This document shows positions 26,702-35,434 of a stretch of DNA of 64,000 nt, one piece after another. Both the position numbers and the translations under genes were made by a program. Every line of letters starts with the position of its first letter. The stretch's first letter is position 1. This DNA is from Yersinia entomophaga (GTDB lineage: Bacteria; Pseudomonadota; Gammaproteobacteria; Enterobacterales; Enterobacteriaceae), in the NCBI RefSeq assembly GCF_001656035.1, contig NZ_CP010029.1, forward strand, positions 3,594,074 through 3,658,073. The letters run 5' to 3'. The notes beneath the pieces are model-generated. The model was not told the origin of the DNA. It saw nothing but the letters and a program-made list of their open reading frames with translations, and ran no database searches.

Positions 26702-27865
26702 CTAGTATAAATTATCACTATACCACTGCAACATATCCCTACGTCCTTCAAGATATTGTGCATGGTTATAAGTTCCACGGATGGAATTTTTATCAACATG
26801 GGCAAGCTGGGTTTCAATCCATGCACTGTTATAGCCTTTCTCATGCAAGATAGTGCTCATGGTGTGCCGGAAACCGTGACCGGTGGCCCTGCCGTGATAA
26901 CCCAGCATCTTGATCACCTTATTGATACTCGCCTCACTCATCGGCTTACCGGCATCATTGCGGCCGGGGAACACTAACTTATAATTCCCTGTCAGCATCT
27001 TTAGCTTTTCAAGGATCGCCAAGGCTTGTGCAGAAAGTGGCACAAGGTGAGGGCGGCGCTTCTTCATCCGTTCTTTAGGAACCTCCCACAAGGCATTATC
27101 CAGATCAAATTCAGACCATTCAGCGGCCCGCAGTTCTATAGTTCTTACGCCCGTGAGCATTAACAACTGGGTGGCGTATTTGGTCAGTTTGCTGCCTTTA
27201 TAGTTATCCAATGCCTGAATAAATTCGGGTAACTCACTTTCAGTCAGGAAAGGGTAATGGCCATTCTTGGGGCGGTTTAGTGCGCTGGCCAGATCCGGGG
27301 CTGGGTTATAAGTGGCCCGCCCGGTCACTACGGCATAGCGGAAGACTTCACCACAGCGCCGCCTGATTTTCCCGGTGAGTTCCAGTGCGCCACGTTTTTC
27401 GATACGTTGCAGAACGGCCAGCAGTTCCAACGGCGCGATCTGGTCAATTGGGCGCTTGCCGATATAAGGAAATACGTTGTTATCGAAGCCACGCATAACC
27501 GTATCCGCATATTCTGGTGTCCAAGTGGGTAATTTGGAGGTGTGCCATTCTTTGGCGATAGCCTCGAACGTGTTGGCGTGGGAATGCTGTAGGGCTATCT
27601 TTTCAGCTTTGCGGGCATCACTGGGGTTAATGCTGTTGGCCACTTGTGCTCTGGCCTCATCGCGTTTCTTACGAGCATCGGCTAATGAAATATCACCATA
27701 CAGGCCAAAAGATATCATTTTAGGCTTCCCGGCAAAGCGGTAACGGAAGCGCCAACCCTTGGAGCCATTGGGTTCAATCAATAGGGATAGGCCATTGCCA
27801 TCATTCAAGGTATAGGCTTTATCTTTGGCTTTAGCCCGGCGAATTTGAATATCTGTGAGTAGCAT
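26702..27865 (-). CDS. int: P4-type tyrosine integrase
   Basis: 387 residues. N-terminal DUF4102 arm-binding domain (MLLTDIQIRRAKAKDKAYTL, GLSLLIEPNGSKGWRFRY), SAM-like core-binding domain and catalytic domain. The catalytic residues are R in TGVRTIELRAAEW, H-x-x-R in GHGFRHTMSTIL, and the tyrosine nucleophile in TYNHAQY. The ATG at 27863-27865 gives the usual family start; the frame extends to 27916 without a family match. It reads away from the tRNA whose 3' end it recombines, the usual arrangement, and the 160 bases between it and the tRNA should hold the arm sites and its promoter. Confidence 0.95.
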   Translation of the reverse strand: MLLTDIQIRRAKAKDKAYTLNDGNGLSLLIEPNGSKGWRFRYRFAGKPKMISFGLYGDISLADARKKRDEARAQVANSINPSDARKAEKIALQHSHANTFEAIAKEWHTSKLPTWTPEYADTVMRGFDNNVFPYIGKRPIDQIAPLELLAVLQRIEKRGALELTGKIRRRCGEVFRYAVVTGRATYNPAPDLASALNRPKNGHYPFLTESELPEFIQALDNYKGSKLTKYATQLLMLTGVRTIELRAAEWSEFDLDNALWEVPKERMKKRRPHLVPLSAQALAILEKLKMLTGNYKLVFPGRNDAGKPMSEASINKVIKMLGYHGRATGHGFRHTMSTILHEKGYNSAWIETQLAHVDKNSIRGTYNHAQYLEGRRDMLQWYSDNLY

Positions 27866-28028
27866 GTGTATAGCCCTAAAGATCGAACCTAGTGTTATAC
27901 GCAATCCTATACACATATGTGTTTAGATTCCACTAAACATTATGGGGTCTCTTTAGACGCCAAATGTCTATTTATCGTTGTTTTAACAGGATTTTATGGA
28001 CTTAGTGGGATGTGCTGAGAAGTGCTAA
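27866..28028. promoter_or_regulatory. Integrase promoter and arm-site region
   Basis: AT-rich 163 bases between the integrase start and attR, with small repeated TATAC-type motifs (about 27895-27920, partly palindromic CACATATGTG at 27912-27921). This is where integrase arm sites and the int promoter normally lie; individual sites cannot be assigned. Confidence 0.4.
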
Positions 28029-28052
28029 TGGTGTCCCCGACTGGAATCGAAC
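28029..28052. repeat. attR: 24-bp direct repeat inside tRNA-Arg 3' end
   Basis: Identical to attL at 16935-16958. The repeat covers the 3' CCA, acceptor strand and part of the T-arm, so integration leaves the tRNA gene intact on this side. Confidence 0.92.
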
Positions 28053-28103
28053 CAGTAACTAGCCCTTAGGAGGGGCTTGTTATATCCGTTTAACTACGGG
28101 GAC
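28029..28103 (-). tRNA. argW: tRNA-Arg(CCU)
   Basis: 75 nucleotides including an encoded CCA. On the minus strand the acceptor GTCCCCG pairs with CGGGGAC before ACCA, the anticodon arm is AGCCC-CTCCTAA-GGGCT with anticodon CCT, and the T-arm contains GGTTCGATTCC. The sequence is close to E. coli argW, which is likewise a prophage attachment site and lies in the same neighbourhood (dsd genes on one side, yfdC on the other). Confidence 0.97.
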
Positions 28104-28271
28104 ATGCCATGATTTTTGCTGTTGATAAAAGCAGCTGGGCGTCATTATACCTATTTTCACTCTGAAAATAAGCAGTTAGCGGTTTGTTTGTTTAAATTGT
28201 CGCCAGTTATCGCTTAAAAATGCTTATCTCCCAATGCGCCAGAGAATGCTGGCTCCGATCGGCGGTTAGAT

Positions 28272-29180
28272 TTACTTTTTGTACAAATCCGTTTTTTTCT
28301 GGGTATTTCCTTTAGATTTTTTGGGTTTTCTCGTCATATCGCTGCGTATTTGGGCATGGCTTATCAGAGCAAATATAAAGGAACCACCGATGATATTGCC
28401 GGCAAGCGTCGGGATAGCGAAGGGGTAAATAAATTCCTGCCATGAAAGATTGCCGCTAAATACCAGATAGAAGATCTCTGCTGAGCCGACGACGATATGA
28501 GTGAGATCGCATAAAGCCACCAGATAGGTCATTAAGAAAATCACCCAGATTTTAGCCGCGCCAGCAGAGGGTAGCATCCACACCATGGTGGCGATAATCC
28601 AACCGGAGAGAATGCCTTTAGTCAACATTTCTGCTGGCGTATTTTCCATAATATCCTGAGCAATGCTGATAAAAGCGGCGTGCGTCGCGTCATCAAACAA
28701 GGGAATATGGATAAATGATCCCGCGGCCAAGGCGGTTCCAATTAAGTTTCCCAGCAACACTAATCCCCAAAGGCGAAATAAAATACTGAAATTCTTAATG
28801 CTGGGTTTTTGCATAATTGGCAGTACCGCAGTGACGGTGTTTTCAGTAAACAACTGCTGGCGAGCCATAATGACAATAATAAAGCCGAAGGTATAACCGA
28901 TATTCTCGATAAAAAAGCTAGCGGGCGCATCGGATAATCTGGCGTGAAAAATGCCTTTCGCCATTAAAGATGCTCCCATAGATAAGCCCGCAGCAATGGC
29001 CGATAGCAATAGAGCCAAGCCGTCGCGCTCCAGTTCTTTTTCGCCTTCGACGCGAATTTGCTCGTGTATTGCGGCCGCGCGTGAAGGGAGATTTTTCTCA
29101 TTAACATCAATCTCTTTTCCCTGCTTTTTCTCATTGCTTTCTACCTGAATATCGCCATCGTTGTTTTTATGGTCATTCAT
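28272..29180 (-). CDS. yfdC: YfdC, formate/nitrite transporter family membrane protein
   Basis: 302 residues. An N-terminal charged region (first ~45) precedes a FNT-like channel domain with six hydrophobic segments (GLALLLSAIAAGLSMGASLM, RLWGLVLLGNLIGTALAAGS, IPTLAGNIIGGSFIFALIS). Length, charged N-terminus and order agree with E. coli YfdC, an inner-membrane FNT relative whose substrate is not established. AGGAG eight bases before the ATG. Its position beside argW is as in E. coli. Confidence 0.92.
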   Translation of the reverse strand: MNDHKNNDGDIQVESNEKKQGKEIDVNEKNLPSRAAAIHEQIRVEGEKELERDGLALLLSAIAAGLSMGASLMAKGIFHARLSDAPASFFIENIGYTFGFIIVIMARQQLFTENTVTAVLPIMQKPSIKNFSILFRLWGLVLLGNLIGTALAAGSFIHIPLFDDATHAAFISIAQDIMENTPAEMLTKGILSGWIIATMVWMLPSAGAAKIWVIFLMTYLVALCDLTHIVVGSAEIFYLVFSGNLSWQEFIYPFAIPTLAGNIIGGSFIFALISHAQIRSDMTRKPKKSKGNTQKKTDLYKK

Positions 29181-29491
29181 GTTTTTCTCCTGAGGAAACC
29201 GGATTAAATTTTCAAAGTTGATAGACGGGAGGTCCTCGATTCCATTATTAAGGATAGTGGCTTTTTTACGGCGAATATTGAGATGGGAAAGAAGCGATTA
29301 TTGAGAAAGGAACCGAAACAGTCAGCAAAAGTCAGCTTTGGCTGTTTTTTCTACAGAATATTGATCTTATGCCGAATATTAACTCTATAAGGTTAGGTTT
29401 CGGGATAGGCCCATGCTACGTAAGGGTTAGGCCTTATGCTATTATTCCGGTTCCCGGTTGTTGAAAATCTTGCGGTTAAAAGACGAATCCC
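29181..29491. promoter_or_regulatory. yfdC / ccmA divergent promoter region
   Basis: 311 bases between divergent yfdC and the ccm operon. The ccm promoter should lie here, probably under oxygen control, but I could not identify a convincing FNR or NarL site. No ORF. Confidence 0.45.
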
Positions 29492-30118
29492 ATGTTGGAA
29501 GCGAAAAATCTGAGTTGCATACGCGACGAACGAACCTTATTTAAGGGACTGAGTTTCTGTATCAAAGCGGGGGATATCGTGCAGGTGGAAGGCCCCAACG
29601 GAGCAGGAAAAACCAGTCTGCTGCGGATTTTGGCCGGTCTGGCGCAGGCCGATGCTGGTGAAGTTCACTGGCAGGGAGCGAATATCCTGCGGGATCGCGC
29701 GGGTTATCATCAGGATTTATTATTTCTGGGCCATCAGCCCGGAATAAAATCGGTGCTCACGCCTTTCGAAAACCTGGCTTTTTATCAATCGGCTCAGGGT
29801 GATTTTGACGAAAATGCCATCTGGCAGGCGTTAGAAAATGTGGGGTTGGTCGGCTATGAAGATTTGCCGGTTGCCCAGCTTTCTGCCGGTCAGCAGCGCC
29901 GCGTAGCGCTGGCTCGCTTATGGTTGAGTCAAGCCCCGCTCTGGATTTTGGACGAGCCGCTGACGGCGATTGATAAACAGGGCGTAAGTGAGTTGATCGC
30001 TTTATTTGAGCAACAGGCTGCGGCAGGGGGAATGGTGTTGTTGACAACCCATCAGGAGCTTGGCGGCGTGCGTCAGGGGGTAAGAAAAATCAGCCTGATT
30101 GACTCGGGGAAAAACTGA
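29492..30118 (+). CDS. ccmA: Heme exporter ATP-binding protein CcmA
   Basis: 208 residues, ABC ATPase of the CcmABCD complex that releases holo-CcmE during cytochrome c maturation. Walker [11 protein letters not shown], signature [14 protein letters not shown] and Walker [13 protein letters not shown] are all present. First gene of the operon; its stop overlaps the ccmB start by one base. Confidence 0.97.
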   Translation: MLEAKNLSCIRDERTLFKGLSFCIKAGDIVQVEGPNGAGKTSLLRILAGLAQADAGEVHWQGANILRDRAGYHQDLLFLGHQPGIKSVLTPFENLAFYQSAQGDFDENAIWQALENVGLVGYEDLPVAQLSAGQQRRVALARLWLSQAPLWILDEPLTAIDKQGVSELIALFEQQAAAGGMVLLTTHQELGGVRQGVRKISLIDSGKN

Positions 30119-30777
30119 TGTTTGTCAGCGTATTACGTCGAGAATTAAAGATTGCGTTCAGAAAAGGTGCGGAGATTGTTAACCCACTGTGGTTTTTTCT
30201 TATCGTCATTACCCTGTTTCCATTGGGCGTTGGTCCAGAGCCGCAGTTGCTGGCGCGTATTGCGCCAGGCATAGTCTGGGTCGCTGCTTTGTTGGCTTCA
30301 TTATTATCGCTGGAACGGCTGTTTCGGGATGATTTTCTCGATGGGTCGTTGGAGCAACTGCTTTTATTACCTTCGCCGCTGCCGCTCACGATGTTAGGCA
30401 AAGTGTGTGCTCACTGGGTCGTGACCGGATTGCCGTTGCTAATTCTCTCGCCGCTGGTGGGCATGCTGCTTTCGCTGGATGTGAATACCGGCATCGCCGT
30501 AGCGCTGACTTTGCTGCTGGGGACGCCGACGCTGAGTTTTATCGGGGCTATCGGCGTCGCGCTTACGGTGGGATTGCGCAGAGGCGGAGTATTATTAAGT
30601 TTGCTGGTTTTACCTTTATATATACCGGTTCTTATCTTCGCCACCGCAGCTATTGATGCCGCCTCAATGGGGATGGCGATTGATGGATATCTGGCGATTC
30701 TTGGCGCGATGCTGGCCGGTAGCGCTACGCTGGCTCCTTTTGCCACGGCGGCTGCGTTGAGAGTAAGCATTCATTAA
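30118..30777 (+). CDS. ccmB: Heme exporter membrane protein CcmB
   Basis: 219 residues with six hydrophobic segments. FVSVLRRELKIAFRKGAEIV at the start and the segment LERLFRDDFLDGSLEQLLLL are typical of CcmB, the membrane subunit paired with CcmA. Length equals that of E. coli CcmB (220). About 200 bases follow before ccmC, an unusually wide gap in this otherwise overlapping operon. Confidence 0.96.
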   Translation: MFVSVLRRELKIAFRKGAEIVNPLWFFLIVITLFPLGVGPEPQLLARIAPGIVWVAALLASLLSLERLFRDDFLDGSLEQLLLLPSPLPLTMLGKVCAHWVVTGLPLLILSPLVGMLLSLDVNTGIAVALTLLLGTPTLSFIGAIGVALTVGLRRGGVLLSLLVLPLYIPVLIFATAAIDAASMGMAIDGYLAILGAMLAGSATLAPFATAAALRVSIH

Positions 30778-30978
30778 TCCTATTTAAATTTACAGATTTT
30801 GTCTGATGAATTGGGGCGATATCTGGCGACCATGCAGTGACGCATCAGCTTGAAATAACATATTTTTTATTGAATGTGGTAGCCAACGCCATTTAGAGCA
30901 GATTGCGCACCGCAACCCGTATCGGCTTAGTTAGCAGGATAATTACCAAGACGATTACTGTCATTTTTATAGTGAGCA

Positions 30979-31725
30979 ATGACCAACATGTGGAAATGGT
31001 TTCATCAATTTGCCCAGCCTGAAAGGCTGTACAGAGTCTGCGGTCGCTTTATTCCGTGGTTCGGCGCAGCGGCCATCATTTGTCTGGCTATCGGTTGGGG
31101 GGGAGGCTTTGGCTTCGCACCGGCTGATTATCAGCAAGGTAACAGTTTTAGGATAATGTACCTGCATGTGCCCGCGGCGATTTGGTCGATGGGCATTTAT
31201 ATGTCTATGGCGATAGCCGCCTTTATCGGGCTGGTCTGGCAGATGAAAATGGCGGATTTGGCCGTGGCGGCGATGGCTCCTGTGGGGGCGGTATTTACCT
31301 TTATTGCGCTGGCTACCGGTTCTGCCTGGGGAAAACCTATGTGGGGAACCTGGTGGTTGTGGGACGCGCGCCTGACATCCGAGTTGGTACTGCTGTTTCT
31401 GTATATCGGCGTGATTGCGCTGTATCACGCATTTGACGATCGAAAACTGGCCGGTCGAGCCGCCGGTATTTTAGTATTGGTTGGCGTGGTGAATATACCT
31501 ATCATCCATTTTTCCGTGGTGTGGTGGAATACCTTGCATCAAGGCTCTACCGATATGCAGCAAACCATTTATCCGACCATGCGTACTCCGCTGCGTTGGG
31601 CAATCTTCGGCTATCTCTTCTTTTTTGCCACTCTTACGTTAATGCGTTTACGTAATCTTATTTTACATCAGGAGCGTCATCGCCCTTGGGTGGCGGAATT
31701 GTTAGGTAAGGAGCGCTCGCTATGA
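30979..31725 (+). CDS. ccmC: Heme lyase component CcmC
   Basis: 248 residues, six membrane helices and the tryptophan-rich WWD motif (WGKPMWGTWWLWDARLTSEL) flanked by histidines (YLHVPAA and the later IIHFSVVWWNTLHQ), which present heme to CcmE in the periplasm. ATG at 30979; a second ATG three codons later is possible. Overlaps ccmD by four bases. Confidence 0.97.
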   Translation: MTNMWKWFHQFAQPERLYRVCGRFIPWFGAAAIICLAIGWGGGFGFAPADYQQGNSFRIMYLHVPAAIWSMGIYMSMAIAAFIGLVWQMKMADLAVAAMAPVGAVFTFIALATGSAWGKPMWGTWWLWDARLTSELVLLFLYIGVIALYHAFDDRKLAGRAAGILVLVGVVNIPIIHFSVVWWNTLHQGSTDMQQTIYPTMRTPLRWAIFGYLFFFATLTLMRLRNLILHQERHRPWVAELLGKERSL

Positions 31726-31931
31726 CACCGGCATTCAACTCTTGGGCGGATTTTTTCGCGATGGGTGGTTACGCCTTTTATGTCTGGCTGGCGGTGGCCG
31801 TGACCTTGCTGTCGTTGCTTGGTTTATGGGCGCATACCCTGTGGATGAAACAAGGGTTATTGAAGAGTATTCGCCGCCAACGTAGACGCGATCAGCGAAT
31901 TCGTCAGGCGCAGCAGCGGGAGAGAAAATAA
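31722..31931 (+). CDS. ccmD: CcmD, small subunit of the CcmABCD complex
   Basis: 69 residues. One membrane helix ([20 protein letters not shown]) precedes a basic cytoplasmic tail ([19 protein letters not shown]), with the conserved [15 protein letters not shown] start. It is required to release holo-CcmE from CcmABC. Overlaps neighbours on both sides. Confidence 0.96.
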   Translation: MTPAFNSWADFFAMGGYAFYVWLAVAVTLLSLLGLWAHTLWMKQGLLKSIRRQRRRDQRIRQAQQRERK

Positions 31932-32425
31932 TGAACCCACGTCGAAAAAGCCGTCTGTATCTGGCCTTAGTGGTATTAATCGGCATAGGTTTGACCACCA
32001 CGCTGGTGCTTTATGCCTTGCGAGCCAATATTGACTTGTTTTATACCCCAGGCGAGATTTTACAGGGGAAGGGGCCTAAGCACGAAAAACCTGAGGTTGG
32101 GCAGCGTCTGCGTATTGGTGGAATGGTGATGCCCGGTTCAGTAAAACGCGACCCGCAGAGCCTACAGGTTACTTTTAAGGTGTATGACGCGCGCGGTGCG
32201 ATCGACGTGACTTACACCGGTATTTTGCCGGATCTGTTCCGCGAGGGGCAGGGTGTGGTAGCTCAGGGCGTTTTTGCTGAAGGGAATCGGGTGGATGCTA
32301 AAGAAGTGCTGGCTAAGCATGATGAAAAATATACGCCACCGGAAGTTGCTGAAGCGATGAAAGAAAATCACGTTCGTCCGGCGGCGGCTTATACCAACGG
32401 TCAGAACGAGGGGAACGCTTCATGA
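31931..32425 (+). CDS. ccmE: Heme chaperone CcmE
   Basis: 164 residues: N-terminal membrane anchor (residues about 9-29) and OB-fold periplasmic domain. The covalent heme histidine is H130 in VLAKHDEKY with the conserved Y134, at the same numbers as E. coli. It carries heme from CcmC to the CcmFH lyase. Confidence 0.98.
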   Translation: MNPRRKSRLYLALVVLIGIGLTTTLVLYALRANIDLFYTPGEILQGKGPKHEKPEVGQRLRIGGMVMPGSVKRDPQSLQVTFKVYDARGAIDVTYTGILPDLFREGQGVVAQGVFAEGNRVDAKEVLAKHDEKYTPPEVAEAMKENHVRPAAAYTNGQNEGNAS

Positions 32426-34389
32426 TGCCTGAAATCGGCAATTTCCTGTTATGTCTGGCGCTGGCGATATCGCTGCTGCTGAGCATTTACCCCCAGTGGG
32501 GAGCGGCGCGGCAGGACGCGCGAATGATGGCTGTAGCACGACCATTGACCTACGGCATGTTTGTGACCGTCGCGCTATCGTTTATGTGTCTGGTCTATGC
32601 CTTTGTAGTGAATGATTTTACCGTTTCCTATGTTGCGGCTAACTCCAATAGCCAGTTGCCGGTGTATTACCGAATCGCTGCTACCTGGGGGGCGCATGAA
32701 GGCTCGCTATTACTTTGGGTGTTGTTGTTAAGTTGTTGGTCGCTGGCGGTGGCATTATTCAGCCGTCAAATGCCGCAGGACGCCGTGGCGCGAGTTTTAT
32801 CCGTATTAGGCATGATTACCGGCGGTTTCCTGCTGTTTATCATCATGACTTCTAACCCTTTCACCCGAACTTTGCCTAATTTCCCGATAGATGGCCAGGA
32901 TTTGAATCCGTTGCTACAGGATGTCGGGCTGATTTTCCATCCGCCGTTGTTATATATGGGATACGTCGGATTTTCCGTGGCGTTCGCTTTTGCCATCGCA
33001 TCGTTGATGGCGGGGCGTTTGGATACCGCATGGGCGCGATGGTCACGGCCCTGGACCCAGGCGGCCTGGGTATTCCTCACTCTGGGGATCGTGCTGGGTT
33101 CTGCGTGGGCTTATTACGAATTGGGCTGGGGCGGTTGGTGGTTCTGGGATCCGGTAGAAAATGCGTCATTTATGCCGTGGCTGGCCGGAACCGCGCTGAT
33201 TCACTCTCTGGCGGTGACGGAAAAACGCGGTACTTTCAAAGCGTGGACGGTGCTGCTGGCGATCACGGCTTTCTCCCTGTGCTTAATGGGAACCTTCTTG
33301 GTGCGTTCCGGCGTATTGGTTTCGGTGCATTCTTTTGCCTCCGATCCGGCGCGAGGTATGTTTATTCTGGCCTATCTGGTGATTGTGATCGGCGGTTCCT
33401 TACTGTTGTACGCGGTGAAAGGGGCGCAGGTACGCAGCCGTACTCAGCATGAAGTGTTCTCTAGAGAGACATTTTTGTTAGGAAACAACGTATTGCTGAT
33501 CGCAGCCATGCTAGTTGTACTACTGGGGACTTTGCTGCCGCTGGTACATAAACAACTGGGGTTGGGGAGTATTTCCATCGGCGAACCCTTCTTTAATACC
33601 ATGTTTACTTGGCTGATGGCACCGTTGGCACTGTTGCTGGGGATAGGGCCGTTGGTACGCTGGCGTCGGGATGAACCGAGCAAATTGTGGCGTCGTTTGG
33701 GCGTTGCCTTGGTGGCAACCACGTTACTGTCAATTTTAGTGCCTTGGTTAATGCAGGACAGTATCGCCGGAATGACGGTAGTGGGTTTGATGATGGCTTT
33801 CTGGGTCATTATTCTGACGCTAATGGAATTGCATGAGCGAGCAACCCATCGCCACGGTTTCTGGCGCGGCCTGACTCACCTTTCCCGCAGTCATTGGGGC
33901 ATGGTATTAGGGCATCTGGGCGTGGCGGTTACGGTAATTGGCATTGCCTTTAGTCAGAATTATAGTGTTGAGCGCGATGTCCGAATGAAATCGGGAGATG
34001 GTATTGATATCCACGATTATCACTTTGTTTTCCGCGATGTTCACGACATTAAAGGACCAAACTACACCGGCGGCGTAGGTATCATCGACGTCACCCGCAA
34101 CGGCAAACCCGAAGCGACGCTGCACGCAGAGAAACGTTATTACAGCACAGCTCGCTCCATGATGACCGAAGCGGCTATCGACGGTGGCCTGACTCGTGAT
34201 TTGTATGCGGCGTTGGGGGAAGAGCTAGAGGATGGTTCCTGGGCGGTGAGGTTATATTACAAGCCTTTCGTCCGCTGGATTTGGTACGGCGGAGTATTTA
34301 TGGCGGTGGGCGGTATTTTGTGTATGTTGGACCCGCGCTATCGGATGAGTAAGAAATTAACGCGCGGTATCGCACCGGAGGTACAGTAA
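32422..34389 (+). CDS. ccmF: Cytochrome c heme lyase subunit CcmF
   Basis: 655 residues, about 15 membrane helices and the WWD domain ([20 protein letters not shown]). It joins heme from CcmE to apocytochrome c together with CcmH/I. Length and motifs are like E. coli CcmF (647). Overlaps ccmE and ccmG. Confidence 0.98.
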   Translation: MMPEIGNFLLCLALAISLLLSIYPQWGAARQDARMMAVARPLTYGMFVTVALSFMCLVYAFVVNDFTVSYVAANSNSQLPVYYRIAATWGAHEGSLLLWVLLLSCWSLAVALFSRQMPQDAVARVLSVLGMITGGFLLFIIMTSNPFTRTLPNFPIDGQDLNPLLQDVGLIFHPPLLYMGYVGFSVAFAFAIASLMAGRLDTAWARWSRPWTQAAWVFLTLGIVLGSAWAYYELGWGGWWFWDPVENASFMPWLAGTALIHSLAVTEKRGTFKAWTVLLAITAFSLCLMGTFLVRSGVLVSVHSFASDPARGMFILAYLVIVIGGSLLLYAVKGAQVRSRTQHEVFSRETFLLGNNVLLIAAMLVVLLGTLLPLVHKQLGLGSISIGEPFFNTMFTWLMAPLALLLGIGPLVRWRRDEPSKLWRRLGVALVATTLLSILVPWLMQDSIAGMTVVGLMMAFWVIILTLMELHERATHRHGFWRGLTHLSRSHWGMVLGHLGVAVTVIGIAFSQNYSVERDVRMKSGDGIDIHDYHFVFRDVHDIKGPNYTGGVGIIDVTRNGKPEATLHAEKRYYSTARSMMTEAAIDGGLTRDLYAALGEELEDGSWAVRLYYKPFVRWIWYGGVFMAVGGILCMLDPRYRMSKKLTRGIAPEVQ

Positions 34390-34940
34390 TGAAGTCTAAG
34401 TTATTGTTTATTCCGCTGGTGTTGTTCCTGCTGCTGGTGGTGGCATTTTTAGTGCAACTGAGCCGCAATGCCGGAGGGGAAGATCCTACGATGCTAGAAT
34501 CGGCGCTGATTGGTAAACCCGTTCCGACCTTTAAGCTGGAATCTCTGGGTCAGGCAGGAAAAACCTACGATCAGGCGGTACTGCACGATGGTAAACCTAT
34601 GTTACTTAACGTGTGGGCTACCTGGTGCCCGACCTGCCGCGCCGAGCATGAATATCTGAATAAACTGGCGGCGCAGGGAATTCGCGTGGTCGGGCTGAAT
34701 TATAAGGATGACCGTGCCAAAGCGGTGAACTGGTTGAATACACTAGGGAATCCTTACGCGCTGAGCTTATATGACGGTGATGGAATGCTGGGATTGGATT
34801 TAGGCGTTTACGGCGCTCCGGAAACCTTTCTGATCGACGGACAAGGTATCATTCGTTACCGCCATGCGGGGGATCTTAACGATCGCGTCTGGCAGCAGGA
34901 AATTCTACCGTTATATAAAAAGTATCAGGAGGGCGCATGA
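34389..34940 (+). CDS. ccmG: Thiol:disulfide oxidoreductase CcmG (DsbE)
   Basis: 183 residues: membrane anchor (about 5-24) and thioredoxin fold with active site C80-P-T-C83 (NVWATWCPTCRAEH), plus the GAPETFLIDGQG cis-proline region. It reduces apocytochrome cysteines (via CcmH) using electrons from DsbD. Confidence 0.97.
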   Translation: MKSKLLFIPLVLFLLLVVAFLVQLSRNAGGEDPTMLESALIGKPVPTFKLESLGQAGKTYDQAVLHDGKPMLLNVWATWCPTCRAEHEYLNKLAAQGIRVVGLNYKDDRAKAVNWLNTLGNPYALSLYDGDGMLGLDLGVYGAPETFLIDGQGIIRYRHAGDLNDRVWQQEILPLYKKYQEGA

Positions 34941-35434
34941 GGCTAATCAGTCTGGCCCTCGGTATGTTACTGAGCTGGGGCGCGTTCGCAGCCATTGATA
35001 CTTATCAGTTCAGTTCGGTTCAACAGGAGCAGCAGTATCGGGAATTAACCGAGCAGCTGCGTTGCCCCAAATGCCAGAACAACAGTATTGCGGATTCTAA
35101 TGCCATTATTGCCGCAGATATGCGCAATAAAGTGTATGAACTGATGCAACAGGGTAAAACCAAACCTGAAATTATCGATTATATGGTGGCGCGTTACGGC
35201 AATTTTGTCACTTATGAACCACCGGTGACTGCCGCTACGCTCATTTTGTGGGTGGGGCCAGCGCTGTTTGTGCTGATCGGCGGGGCGGTCGTCATTTTAC
35301 GCGGGCGTCGCCGTAACCAGATGCTTGCTGAAGACGAGTTACCGGAGCAGGAACGGCAGCGTCTGGCTGCCATACTGGCGCAGAATGAAGCGGAAAACCG
35401 GAATGTGGCAAATACTGACGGGAAACAACCATAA
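34937..35434 (+). CDS. ccmH: CcmH, apocytochrome thiol reductant
   Basis: 165 residues: signal peptide (cleavage after GAFA), redox motif LRCPKCQNNSIADSNA (C43, C46), and a C-terminal membrane helix. Here it is a separate gene followed by ccmI, unlike E. coli, where the two parts are fused into one CcmH protein of about 350 residues. Overlaps neighbours. Confidence 0.96.
   Translation: MRLISLALGMLLSWGAFAAIDTYQFSSVQQEQQYRELTEQLRCPKCQNNSIADSNAIIAADMRNKVYELMQQGKTKPEIIDYMVARYGNFVTYEPPVTAATLILWVGPALFVLIGGAVVILRGRRRNQMLAEDELPEQERQRLAAILAQNEAENRNVANTDGKQP

Larger units (their letters stand above)
16935..28052. mobile_element. Integrated P4-like phage satellite with its own capsid genes and Shedu cargo
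   Basis: Bounded by 24-bp direct repeats in tRNA-Arg(CCU). The integrase lies next to the intact tRNA. Inside are an AlpA regulator, a coiled-coil protein, P2-like capsid protein and capsid protease, an RHH repressor, an Icd/Ash-like protein, a P4 alpha-like primase-helicase, an origin-like repeat cluster, an Ogr/Delta activator and a defence pair. Portal, terminase, tail and lysis genes are absent, so it is a satellite rather than a prophage remnant; all its genes appear intact. Composition is mosaic: the AlpA-to-capsid segment and the Shedu pair are AT-rich, while the primase is GC-rich. Confidence 0.88.
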
